The position numbers were made by a program, and so were the translations under genes. Shown here one piece after another: positions 1 through 10,559 of a stretch of DNA of 64,000 nucleotides. Origin of the DNA: Geosiphon pyriformis (lineage: Eukaryota > Glomeromycota > Glomeromycetes > Archaeosporales > Geosiphonaceae); assembly GCA_016748015.1 (NCBI GenBank), contig JAAOMT010000400.1, positions 341,163 through 405,162 of the forward strand, written 5' to 3'. The notes below the pieces were generated by a model. That model saw only the letters and a list, made by a program, of their open reading frames with translations, searched no databases and was not told the origin of the DNA. Each line of letters starts with the position of its first letter. The stretch's first letter is position 1.

Positions 1-318
1 ATACAAACATTATACTCAAAAGACTTAACTAGAGTGTTTGACAAAACAACTATCCAACTATTAGAACCTTTCATTGGAAAAACCAACATTACATTCCATT
101 CACAAACAGTTTACAGAATTTTCAAAGCATTTGAAAACTGTCACAAATTATTGTTGGACCCAACCATGAACATAATAACAACCAACAGTATTGGACGACT
201 TACCAACTTGCAATTTCAAGAATTACAACAACAAATTAATAACACAGTATTGAACCATTATAGTAACTTAGAATTTAATGAAGAAATTAACTTCGATTTC
301 GACGGAGCTCAATCTTGA
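1..318 (+). CDS. downstream (env-position) ORF of gypsy element E, 3' part
   Basis: The frame is open from the window edge to a TGA at 316-318, so only the C-terminal ~105 residues are visible. It has no known domain. It aligns by eye with the last part of the downstream ORFs of elements D (5257-5799) and G (31750-32409): all share a run of the type TTxLQxLExFxGKxN, then a short amphipathic stretch containing LxNxQFxELQxxI. The ORF ends just upstream of a purine-rich tract (316-331) that looks like the plus-strand primer site for reverse transcription. No signal peptide or membrane segment is visible in the part shown. The role is unknown. Confidence 0.6.
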   Translation: MQTLYSKDLTRVFDKTTIQLLEPFIGKTNITFHSQTVYRIFKAFENCHKLLLDPTMNIITTNSIGRLTNLQFQELQQQINNTVLNHYSNLEFNEEINFDFDGAQS

Positions 319-331
319 AAGGAGGGGATAA

Positions 332-1199
332 TGTTATGGTTTAAGAATTTAGCAAAAAGAATCATAAAAATAATACAAATTATTTAATCATAATATAGCA
401 CAGTAATAATCTTAGAAAGGTAATGATTAACATAGTAGCAAACACCATCTCGCGATAGTGGCAAGCACCAGTTCACAATAGCAGCCAACACCAACTGGTG
501 ATAGTAGCAAACACCAGGTTGAAATATCAAAAAGAAAGTATTTTCTCATAGAACTACAAACATGTATATATATAGTAGTTTTAATATTGGGAAATAATCA
601 ATCAAGTAATAAAAAATCATAACTTATCAAGCAACAGATCCAATTTTATCCAACAAACTCCACTTTAAATCATATTTTCAAATTAAATATCCCAAGAAAC
701 CTTTAAAAATCAAAAAGAAATGAAAAAGAATATTTAAAACAGAACTATCACAACCCAAAGTATTAAGAAACTTACTTGTATTATTTATTGAATGAAACTA
801 TCATTCATCAACTAAATCCCTTGGAAGAATAATCCTTGATCAAGATTATTCATGTTGTTACTAATTGATAAAAGCTTTATTGTGAGAATTAAAAAAGCGC
901 TAAAGACCATTAACATTCTGTGTTTCTAGATTAGAGAAACACATCAGGCAATTGCAAGGATAGCCTCAGAGAAGACCTCAGACAGTGGGTAGATTTTAGT
1001 TCAGCCTCTGAGAAGGAGTACATAAACACACACAACAATCAAGAATTAAAGAATAACTTATATCGCAACAGTAAAAAAAAAGCCTTCAGTGTAACAGTAA
1101 CATTATCACACAAATAGAATTGAGGAACTCACGAAAGACTGATTGCAATTAAAGCGAGATATCAGCAATTAAATATAACAAGAAAACCATCCCGTAACA
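332..1199 (+). repeat. 3' LTR of gypsy element E (868 bp)
   Basis: It begins TGTTATGG right after the purine tract GAAAGGAGGGGATA (318-331) and ends CCCGTAACA, giving TG...CA ends with TGTTA/TAACA inverted termini. A TATA-like run (about 563-574) marks the probable promoter. Upstream of it lie four imperfect copies of a unit ending GCAARCACCA (about 433-518), a likely U3 regulatory array. The sequence beyond 1199 is the middle of another element's dUTPase domain, so this LTR marks the right edge of E inserted into D. The left edge is outside the window, so a target duplication cannot be tested. Confidence 0.8.
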
Positions 1200-1200
1200 C

Positions 1201-2076
1201 CAGCCTGCTATACAACTCAAATACTTTAACAACAATAGAAAAGGAATAAAACCAGAAAAAGTCTACGAAATTAATGCAAGATATAACCTAAGATATCCTG
1301 GCAAAGACACTTTGATTCTCCAACCAAAATCTTTAACAAAAATCAATCTCAAAATCGCTCTTGAAATTCTACCTGGAGCAATGGTTCAAATTGCATCCAG
1401 ATCATTATTGGCAAGCAAAAAAATCAATGTCAAAGGAGGAATTATAGATGCAGAATATACTGAAGACATTACTATCATGTTGCAGAATGAAACAGACAAA
1501 CCATTCAAGATTGAACATGCTGAAAAAATTGCCCAAGCAATTTACCTACCTTTAATCAACATTTCGGGTTTACAATCAATTAATAACAGAGAACAATTGG
1601 GAAAAAGTGAAAGAGGAATACAAGGTTTTGGTTCAACTGAACAATTTACAGTACCAGTAAACATAGCTCTTAATATACAAAATGAATCTTACCAGATTCT
1701 TCAACTTCTACAACCAATTACCATTTCACCTTTTGGAGAATATCACAAAATTTACACTTGCTTAAAACCCACTACTACTCAACAAATTTTTGAATCCAAT
1801 GAACAAATTTGTTTGAAGCATGAAATATCAATTCTAAACGTTTATATTCCCAAAGAAATAAAAAAATTTTGAGTTATATTCTACAACCCCAATAATTATC
1901 TTATTGTCTTATTAAACAAATTAGAAATTGGAATCATACACAGCAATATTTTTCAAGATAAAAACCCTCAAATTGTCTCTAATTTCATCGAAATTGTAAA
2001 GCACACTCTACTCCCAAATCCAAATATTATTTCTACCACTGAAAACTACCATCTTTTGGAAGAAAAACTCTCTTGA
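1201..2076 (+). pseudogene. dUTPase-like domain of D polyprotein, plus linker to RT
   Basis: One frame is open from 1201, where the LTR of E ends, to a TGA at 1870-1872, and continues after that stop to a second TGA at 2074-2076. dUTPase motifs can be read in order: a degraded motif 1 (INARYNLRYP, where related copies keep VGFDLRYP), a motif-3-like GGIIDAEY containing the Asp that activates water in dUTPases, a motif-4-like EKIAQAIYLPL, and a Gly-rich motif 5, RGIQGFGST. Trimeric dUTPases hydrolyse dUTP to dUMP; in retroelements they are thought to limit uracil in cDNA. The placement before RT is unusual. The remaining ~200 residues are an unrecognised linker also seen in B and G. Confidence 0.72.
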
Positions 2077-3547
2077 ATCAACATGAGTCCCTTGGAACCC
2101 CAACAACAAAGACAATTGAAACAATTAATAGCTGAATTTGCAGATATATTTGCAAAAGACAACAATAACTTGGGAAAAATGGATATTGTTCAACATCAGA
2201 TCCATACAGGAGATGCTCCACTAAAATGTTAGCAAGCTTACAGAGTGCCACCTGTCAGCCACCAATTTATTAGAGAAGAAGTCCAAAGAATGCTTAATAA
2301 CGAATTGATTCAACTATCAAGAAGTTCTTGGGCCTCACTAGTAGTCCTGGTTAAAACGAAAAACTGAAAAATCAGATTTTGTGTTGACTATCGCCAACTG
2401 AATAGTGTGACAATTAGAGATGTCTACCCTTTTCCAAGAATTAATAACATGCTAGATGCTCTAGGAAAAGCCAAGTTCTTTTTAACTTTAGACTTGGAAA
2501 GTGGATACTGGCAAGTCGAAATGGACCCAAAAGATAGACCCAAAACAGCATTCACCACTCAAAGAAGAAACTATGAGTTCAATGTTATGTCTTTTGGACT
2601 CTGCAATACACCAGCAACATTTTAGCAACTCATGGATGTTGTATATGAAAGGCTCTTGTGGCAATCAGTAGTTGTCTATCTTGATGATACTGATGTATAC
2701 TCACCAAGCTTTGAAGCCTATCTCATTTACCTGCGAGAAGTTTTTCAACAATTATGGAAAGCAGGATTAAAGTTAAACATTGAGAAATGTCACTTTGGAA
2801 AAACAAGCTTGATTTTTCTTGGACACATAGTTAGTAAAGATGGAATCAAATCAAATCCAGGAACAATCAGTGCTGTCAAAAACTTTCAAATCCCCAGAAA
2901 TACCACAGAACTAAGAGGATTTGTAGGATTAGCCTCTTACTATCAAAAATTCATTAAAAAATTCTCAGAAATTGCCAAACTACTCAATTATCTTATCAAC
3001 AAAAATGTGCCATACAAATGGACTGAAGAACAACAAAAAGCTTTTGAAACTCTCAAAACAAAATTGACAACAGCCCTAGTTTTTGCTTATCTAGACTTCA
3101 ACAAATAATTCTAATTAGCCACTGATGCTTCACACATAGCATTTGGTGCCATTTTATCACAATTGAATGAAAATGGCCAGGAACAAATTATTGCCTATGC
3201 CAGTAGAACACTCAAGCCAACAGAACTCAAATATGGCTCAACTGAATTGGAAGCTATTGCAGTCATTTGGGCTCTTAAATATTTTCAACAATATCTAAAG
3301 AATAGAAAAAAATTTGACATAATAATTGACAATATTGGCCTCAAATGGCTTAATAAAAAAAAAAACTGAACAAAGTGCCAAACAGTCTTGATAGAATGAC
3401 TTCCTAGCAGACTACAGATATATTGTACATCACAAACCAATAAAACTACACACCAATGTTGATAGTCTCTTAAGAATAAGACAAGACTAACACCAACAAC
3501 AATTCCATTATAACTTACTAACCTACCAACAAAATAACCAAACAACA
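2077..3547 (+). pseudogene. reverse transcriptase and RNase H of element D
   Basis: The frame continues unbroken by indels from the dUTPase segment. RT motifs seen are FCVDYRQLN (about 2380), LDLESGYWQVEM, the FGLCNTPATF block and the catalytic YLDD at 2677-2688, followed by FLGHIVSKDGIKSNP and the GFVGLASYYQKFI connection typical of Ty3/gypsy RT. The RNase H part begins ATDASHIAFGAILSQ (about 3120) and has the ELEAIAVIWAL motif. Stops fall at 2230, 2365, 2623, 3106 and 3112; several look like CAG/CAA to TAG/TAA changes. An A-run near 3353-3364 shifts the frame before the RNase H C terminus (3365-3547). Confidence 0.9.
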
Positions 3548-4882
3548 ATGAATTCCAGAAACTACAGCAATCTTAAAAACTATTTGGAGACTCTTACCAT
3601 GCCAAAAAATTGGTCTTCAAATGAAAAATATCATTTACAACACCAATCAAAGCAATATTTCATACACCATAACAAAATCTATTATAAAAATCACAGAAAC
3701 CCAAACCAACCACTCAAATTAGTACAAAAGAATGAAAAAGAAACAATTTTATATAACATGCACACAGATCCATCTTCAGCACACTTGGGAAGAGATAGAA
3801 CAATTCAAAGAACTTTTGAACATTATTTTTGGCCTTATATGCAAAAAGACATTCGACAATATGTAGAATCTTGTAATAGTTGTCAAAGAAGAGGAGGAAC
3901 TTGCCTTACAGAACCTTTAAATCCAATCAAAGTTGGACAACCTTTTGACAAAGTTGGAATTGATTTAGTCGGACCATTACCTATTACAATCCAAAAAAAT
4001 TGCTATATTGCAGTAGCAGTAGATTATCTCACTAAATGGTCTGAAGCTAGAGCCATCCAAAAAGCAGATGCAAAATTAGTAGTAAATTTCATCTATAAAG
4101 ACATTATTTGTAGACATAAATGTTCAATTGAACTTTTATCTGATCAAGAAACACATTTTGTGAACAACTTGATACAAGAAATTTGTGAACAATTCAATGT
4201 CAAAAAACCTCTATTATCACCTTATCATCCTCAAACAAATGGACTTGTAGAATGTTTTAACAGAACATTGTGTGAATCTCTAGCCAAAGTCTCAACAGAC
4301 TTTGAGCAGGAATGGGATATCTTTATTCCATCAGTGTTACTAGCATACAGAACACTAAAACAAAATACTATGAAACACACACTATTTGATTTAACTTATG
4401 GAAGGACAGCAACATTACCAATTAATTTCACAGTGAAAACATACTCTGTGCAACCAATTAATGAAGAAAACTTTCAAGAAACACTCCAAAAAAGAGCCTA
4501 CACTCTTTTTAGTATACTGGAAGGAAAAAGAAGAATAGCAGCAACTCATATCAAATATTCTCAAGCTCAACAAAAAGAAAGACATGACAACAAATTACCA
4601 CTCATTACCAACGAATTTAAAGTTGGAAATAAAGTTCTCTTACACAGAACCAAGACTAAAAAACAATGGAATGGAAAATTTGAAAACAAATAAAATAGAC
4701 CATTTTATATCCATGAAATTCTAAGCAATAAATCATACAAGTTAAGACTTAATGACAAAATACTAACAAAAGTTGCACATAGAGACAGATTGAAACACTA
4801 TCATTCCAGAAACAATTCTGAACCATTAATTCCACAAATTGGTACACATTCCCCTTTAATTAATTCTGAAGATATTCCCTGA
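3548..4882 (+). pseudogene. integrase of element D
   Basis: An uninterrupted 381-codon frame (3548-4693), then after one TAA the same frame continues to about 4882. The N-terminal HHCC zinc domain is visible (H and H in MHTDPSSAHLGRD, then CNSCQRRGG). The D,D35E core is complete by eye: first Asp in GIDLVGPLP, second in LLSDQETHFV, and Glu in NGLVECFNRTLCE. The C-terminal part has the GDKVLLHRTK-like and RPFYIHEILSNKSYKLRL blocks usual after gypsy integrase cores; no clear chromodomain is seen. This is the best preserved integrase in the window. Confidence 0.9.
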
Positions 4883-5256
4883 AATTTAGAACCAATAATT
4901 ATAATAGAACAACAACTAAACTTGAATACTTAAATTTTACAATAATTCTTTAATAAAAAAAAACACAATGACAAAAATAGTAAATAATTACACAAGAAAA
5001 AAAAAAAACACCCAAATCCGAAAACAAATAAAAATCTCATACCCAAAAATAATTTTCTTTATTCTCTCTTTTTATAATTAGTCAATTTTACCATGATTAT
5101 TGCTTGAAATATTCAACAAATATCCCAAAAGTTAATGTTAGCCTTGAAAACACTTCCTGACTTATCCATAACAATTAATCGAAGTCAAATTAATTATATT
5201 TAGAAAAAAACCACAGCCCCAGTAGTAAATCATCCACAGAACTATCACCCCTATAG

Positions 5257-5799
5257 AAAAAAACAAAAAGTCACTCTGAAAATAGGTTACTAAGACTTTT
5301 GAAGCAAGCACTAAAAGAAAATCTTTTAATTGCCCCTATTGACATTTCACCAAATGCTACAATGCAACAAAAACTTCTACTACTTCTCAATGAACAGAAC
5401 AATGAACACACCCCTATCTATAAATACTTTCACATTGAAAAGACACTTTATGAACAAAAACTGGAACTTGAAGCAACAAATTTTACTCCTGAAGCTATAC
5501 AAAAACAAATTCACAATGAATTTAAAACAGCAGCTGGACCAACAAACACTTGCTACAAACTTAGAACAGCTTTTAGACTTTATGATTTGTTTAATACTTG
5601 TGAAAATATTCTACAAAATCCAATACTGCAACCAATGAAAATCCAATATATTGGCAAACTCACAAAACTAAAATTTCAACAATTTTCAGACCAGATTACT
5701 TCAATTATTTTGGATTACTATCTCAATATCACAGATAGTGCTTGGACTTTGACAGAGCTCAGTTTTGAGGAGGAGATTATGTTACCAGTAGAATTTTAG
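5257..5799 (+). CDS. downstream (env-position) ORF of element D
   Basis: The frame is open from 5257 (after a TAG) and ends 20 bp inside the 3' LTR. No AUG is evident at the start of the open frame, so it may once have been fused to the upstream frame. The protein is ~165-180 residues, rich in Gln, Leu, Thr and Asn, with no membrane segment. Its C-terminal half aligns with the ORFs at 1-318 and 31750-32409. Its last residues (LSFEEEIMLPVEF) are encoded by the polypurine tract and LTR start, as in the unrelated family A ORF, which ends LFEEEDVM. The function is unknown; 4883-5256 between integrase and this ORF is decayed sequence of the same region. Confidence 0.55.
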   Translation, partial: KKTKSHSENRLLRLLKQALKENLLIAPIDISPNATMQQKLLLLLNEQNNEHTPIYKYFHIEKTLYEQKLELEATNFTPEAIQKQIHNEFKTAAGPTNTCYKLRTAFRLYDLFNTCENILQNPILQPMKIQYIGKLTKLKFQQFSDQITSIILDYYLNITDSAWTLTELSFEEEIMLPVEF

Positions 5800-6742
5800 C
5801 TATTAATTAGCATGAAATTACTCTTATAATTTCTATAAATTAATTAGTATATTAATATTATTTCAAATTATTACTTATTATTTAATCAATTATTACATAT
5901 CACAATTTAATTAAATAATCCAATTAGTATGACAGAAAGTAAAATGATTAAATTACACAATACCCTGAACTTTGTAACATTCTAAAATTCACCGAAATTT
6001 ACAGAAATTCGCCGAAATTATGAATAGTTTACCCAAATTAATCAATAGTTCAGTGAAATAACTTGTAATTCATCAAAATGTATCTTTAGTTCACTGAAAT
6101 TTGATCAAAAAGAAAAAGTGCAAGTCCATAGACTAGTACTACAACAAGTTGTATAAAAGAAGAGCTTTTCTTTTCAAGAAAATGTATCTTACTTTAGATT
6201 TATCACTTAGAACCATTCCTACACACAAAAAAAAGAAATAAATATCAAATAATTCGAAAAACCAAATTCTTTAATTATTGCACTTGGAACATCCCCAAAA
6301 CCCAACTAGCATTTTGAAATTGATTAGCTACCAATTTCAGTAAACTGTTAGTGACTCCAGGCCTGGATAGAAAACGTTTCCCTTAACAAAATTCTATTTC
6401 TTTTACATTTCTTTTATTTTCTTATTATAATCATTAAGATAGTCTACAGACAAGATTCCTGTAGAAGAGTTAACTTTCACAGCAAAGTAACTACACATTT
6501 TTAGTGAGCTTCCAGATGAGCAATTCCTGGGAAAAAGTTGACATTTACTACAATGTAACTACATAAAGTAACTGGCAAGGAATTGGTCATTCTACTTATA
6601 AGCCCAGCAAGTTCAAATTATAGAAGATAATTTGAAAATAAATTCAGTTACTGGAGGTCCAACTACTTCCTGGAAACGTGAATTCACAGCAAATCAATAT
6701 TAACAACATTCAAGAAAAAAGACCAAAAAACCTCCAGTAACA
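5780..6742 (+). repeat. 3' LTR of gypsy element D (963 bp)
   Basis: It starts TGTTACCAGTAGAATTTTAG immediately after the polypurine tract GAGGAGGAGATTA (about 5767-5779) and ends CCTCCAGTAACA. A second copy of the same LTR family is present in reverse orientation as a solo LTR at 47948-48905 and supports both boundaries. The sequence right of 6742 belongs to the minus-strand element C. Confidence 0.85.
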
Positions 6743-7593
6743 ATGTAGAGATAATTGCTTGGAGTTTTTTTTCTTTTTTTCTTTTCTTTCTATATAAGTA
6801 CTAGTAATAAATTGTTGTGGTCAGTGTTAGTTTATAAGACTTAATAGGCTTCTCAGGTAGATTTTTTTTCTTTTTTTAAAATTTGATTAGTGGTGGCAGT
6901 TAAGTAGTATTTGTCCTAAAATAGCCATAAGTGGCAAGTACCTAAATTTGCTGGTTATTTTGACTAAATTAGAACTTTTATATGGTTCAATCAAAAATGA
7001 CATTGGTCTTAAATAACCAGTCATTACCAACTAATATTTGGTATTGTGTGGCTTTCATAATAAGAACTTTTATAAGTATGATGATGCTATTGACTTCAAA
7101 AAAAAAGTTATCAATTTCACCAATAGGTGTTTTTGTCACTCTATTGGTGGTAATAATTCTGGTACTGGCAGCATAATCAATTTGGTGACCTAATTTGTTC
7201 ATAAGTTGTTATGTAATAATATTGTCTGCTAAACTACTATCAAGAATAAGCTTGATAGGATAGCCATTAACTTTGGCATCAGTATACATAACAGTAATAA
7301 GTTTAATATTAAAAGTGATTTTACTAAATAGTAGTATAATGATTGATTTTTCTATTTTGAAAAAAAATATAGTTGTAAGTAACTTGTTTTTAGTAACTAT
7401 TGCTGATAGAATATTATTGGTGAGTAAGTAGTTACTGGATTCTAGATTATGGAATGTGGTATTTACTGGAATAACCAAAAGGCTTAAATAGTTCTGTATA
7501 TTCAGGTTTTGGACATAGTGATTTTCTGGATTTCTGAAAATTGGTTGCTGTGATTCCAAAAGTTGGTTTGAGAAACTGAAGATCAGTTAGTGT
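6743..7593 (-). pseudogene. retropepsin-like protease region of element C
   Basis: Minus-strand frames at 7559-7209 and 7202-6987 give one aspartic-protease-like segment. The active-site block reads LILDSSLADNIIT, where other copies show LILDSRSADSIIT, so the catalytic Asp is kept but the following Gly of the usual D-S/T-G is changed. The C-terminal block ends with YQILVGNDWL, typical of gypsy proteases. The reading continues toward 6743 as a degraded stretch matching the regions after protease in F and G. Stops are frequent. Confidence 0.7.
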
Positions 7594-8423
7594 TGTTACT
7601 CATAAAAAGAAAAAACAGATATAGAAAATAGTAGACCAATAGGAAAGTAATAGTCAGCACATAAGCATATTGCTTAGTAATATAGAGCAATATCAGAAAT
7701 CACAGCATATTGCTCAGCAATGTAGAGCAATGTTAGAAAATTAGGGCACATTGCTCAAGAAATTATAGCACATTGCTCGAGAATGTGAGTAATCTCATAG
7801 AATATTAATTATGTATATATATAGCAGTAGTATTAAAAGAAGAAAAGACAGATCTTTCAGTTTAGATTTGATTTAAGCAACCTTCTATTCACAAATATCA
7901 ATAAATAATTATTCACTATCTTAATCTACTTTCTACTATCAATATAAAGTGTTAATAGTAATTGATACTTAACTACACTGGAACAATAGCTCTTGATTAT
8001 GGCTATTAACAAGATACTAGCACTTATTGCCTTGGCTTGTTTCTTTATTTCTTTTTATTTTTTTTGTTATTTTTTTTTGTTTTACTAATTGATTAAAGAG
8101 AAAAAGCACTGAATTATTAACATCAAGAATAATCTGGTAAAAAACTCCAAAGAAAGAGTATAATATTGAGAATTTAAGAATAGTTTATTAGAAAAGCATT
8201 TTTGCTAGATTACTGATTACTATGCTGAAAAAGAAATTGGACAAAATTGCAATTCTGGGAGATTACTGAAATAACTATTGAATCTCTGTTTATTATACAA
8301 AAAACTTCACAACAAAACCTTCAGATCAACCAAAACTTTTAGATATTAACATCATTATATCAATTAAGCACCAAGTTATAAGTTTGTTATTTGCTTTGAG
8401 ACCCCAAGTAATTACTTGTAATA
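7594..8423 (+). repeat. 5' LTR of element B
   Basis: It begins TGTTACTCATAAAAAG and ends ACTTGTAATA (an ACA end with one transition). Positions 7660-7790 carry an array of short inverted repeats of the type ATTGCTCAGCAAT upstream of a TATA-like run at 7813-7824. A region of T-rich and A-rich runs and sequence shared with the LTRs of C, G and H follows. Confidence 0.88.
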
Positions 8424-8467
8424 TTTGGTACTTCTTGTAAGATATAATCTTACAAAGAACCAGTACC
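8424..8467 (+). other. primer-binding site and conserved hairpin after 5' LTR of B
   Basis: Three bases after the LTR comes TGGTACTTCTTGTAAG, in the place of a tRNA primer-binding site. Positions 8427-8467 fold on paper into a stem with GGTACT pairing AGTACC and CTTGTAAG pairing CTTACAA around an ATATAAT loop. Equivalent hairpins sit next to the LTRs of F (45064-45104), G (43773-43813) and H, with GGTGC/GCACC replacing GGTAC/GTACC in G and F. Confidence 0.55.
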
Positions 8468-8477
8468 AACAACAATC

Positions 8478-10180
8478 ATTCAAAAGTGGCAGAATCAGAA
8501 ATAATAAGAACAAACCATTTAGAATTTGCTAAATTCTTATTTTAATAATACAGCAAACAATTAGGCTTAACCAACAACCATTATCCAGCAGAATCAGCTT
8601 TTAATTTTTACATCAATAAAAGAATCACAGATTTTCTGAAAAGACCAGTTGACATTGAATCAGCAAGAAAAAATTTCTATACAGATTTAATTCAACACAC
8701 CAGCCTATTATGAAATCACAGTTTTGCACCAATTATCAAAGAAATTAATCAAGAAATTAAAAGATACACTTAACAACAATTTCCTATCACCTATGTAGAT
8801 AAAGGTAAAGAAAAGTTACAAACACCAGTAGCAACTCCAAAAAAAATACAATTACTAATGTAGAAGAAGCAAAGAATTGAATCTTTCCTACATCCATCAT
8901 ATTATCATATACCTGGAAGTACCATTAACATCTCATTAGCAGGCACGTCTACATCAAATGCGACATTAGCATTTGGACAACTCTTATTTCAAAGTAAACA
9001 AAAGAAAGCAGAATTATTAGGAACTTATGGCAATTACTTTGAAAGATTTAAATTGCAATCACCAATATCATCAGGATTTTGATCACCACCACCCCAACCA
9101 AATTTTGAAATAGCTGATCTGTGAGAGATAATGGCATCAGAAGAAAAGGATAAAGAGGATCAAGAATTTAATTATTAAAACCTGATTTCAAAAAACCCAG
9201 AAATTGAAAAACTGAACAATTTAAACTCCAATAATATTAATTAGCAAAATCAGAATAATCAAAACCCCAATTTAATTAATTAGCTGAACTTATCTCCAGA
9301 AATTGGCATCAATTAGCCATTCATTGAACTGATTTAGCAACCATTTTAACAACCTCACTTATTACCAGTACAACAATTACAACCAATTATGCAAATAACA
9401 TATGTATCAATTATAAAACTTGAAAAATTCATGGGCAAAGAAAATAACACTTAAGTATGGCTCAATAATATGGAAAAAGCCATCGCAGCTAATGGATAGA
9501 ATAATGTCCAAGTCATACAAGCCATTCCATATTTTTTTTAAAATACTATCAACTCTTGATATCAAAGCTTGGCTAACAAACCCCAAGATTTCAATACATT
9601 CAAGCTTGTATTTCTGCAATATTTCAGCAATAATAATAACATCAATCAATTGGTTAACACTTTTACCACCATCAAGCAAGAAAAAAATAAAGCAATCACT
9701 ACTTATTTAGAACATTTCTACAGAAATCTGCACCAAATTCAGGCCATACAGGCTGATTATTTTACAGTGCCACAAATTCTAAATCAATTCATTAGAGGCC
9801 TGCACAATAGCATCCTCCAACATGTACATCTAATGCATCCAGCAGATCTTCAAGCTGCAGTTACAAATGTCAGAAATTTTGAAACAGCTAAACTTCAAGC
9901 CAATCATGTCCAAACTGTAAATTTAGTGATGAATAGATCATCTGACTTGGATTCCAAATTGAAGCAATTCAGTAAATCAATCAATCAGAAATTAGAGAAA
10001 TACTTAGCTAACAACAATTAGGCAATTTATCAATCTCTTCAATGATGCAATAATCAAGGAAACTCTAATTATACCCAAAATCAACCATGTTCAGCATCAG
10101 CAACCAATCATTAGTGGCAGCAGAAAATGCATATATGCCACTATTGTAGTAAACAAAGACATTTGCAATTTGAATATCAA
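8478..10180 (+). pseudogene. Gag of element B (N-terminal, capsid and zinc knuckle regions)
   Basis: The N-terminal region starts at a GTG (about 8486) where relatives have ATG, reading VAESEIIRTN. The capsid-like part is best kept at 9569-10021, with the FxxYFSNNNNINQLVNTFTTIKQ and ILNQFIRGL blocks typical of retrotransposon Gag. Between them is a Pro/Asn/Gln-rich linker with many in-frame stops (about 9060-9400). A zinc knuckle near 10127-10170 reads CHYCSKQRHLQFEY, so the last Cys of CX2CX4HX4C has become Tyr (G to A). Gag coats the RNA in particles; this copy cannot make the full protein. Confidence 0.8.
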
Positions 10181-10559
10181 AAAAAAATAAGTGATCTAAG
10201 ATCAATTAATCAGTATTGAAACTCTGATTACTAAATACAAACTCAGAATTACATCAGTAATCAATTACCAGAACAATACCAACTTCAATTACATTACTCT
10301 CTGGTGATACAGCCAATTTATCAAATCCCAATGATGCAGCAATTATACTCACCTCCAGTATATCAGTCTCTAGCATTAATCTATTAACTGACAACACCCA
10401 TAATCTATCAACCACCATAGCCACAAGTAATTTATCAGACACTGACAATTTTAAACCCAAACTCAGCTTAAATAACATCAGAAAATTCCAGATTCAGAGT
10501 TATTCAAAGCTGGAGATTGGTAATGGTTGTTCACCAACTGATTCTCAGCTTCTTAAACC

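Larger units (their letters stand above)
1200..6742 (+). mobile_element. Ty3/gypsy retrotransposon D, 5'-truncated in the window by E
   Basis: This stretch holds, in order, the dUTPase-like domain, reverse transcriptase, RNase H, integrase, a downstream ORF, a polypurine tract and a 963-bp 3' LTR. Gag and protease are expected to the left of E, outside the window. Right of the LTR (6743) the sequence switches to a minus-strand protease region, so D itself lies inside minus-strand element C. D keeps the best catalytic residues in the window (YLDD in RT) but is interrupted by several stop codons and one frameshift, so it is dead as read. Confidence 0.85.

Noticed and set aside
1201-3366. Possible stop-codon reassignment (TAG/TAA read as Gln) to explain in-frame stops
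   Set aside because: TGA stops occur too, catalytic residues are also lost in the same way, and the three host genes have no internal stops and end in TAA. Mutational decay is simpler.
7660-7790. CRISPR-like array of short repeats
   Set aside because: Repeats are short palindromes with irregular spacing inside LTRs that recur elsewhere; the organism is eukaryotic.
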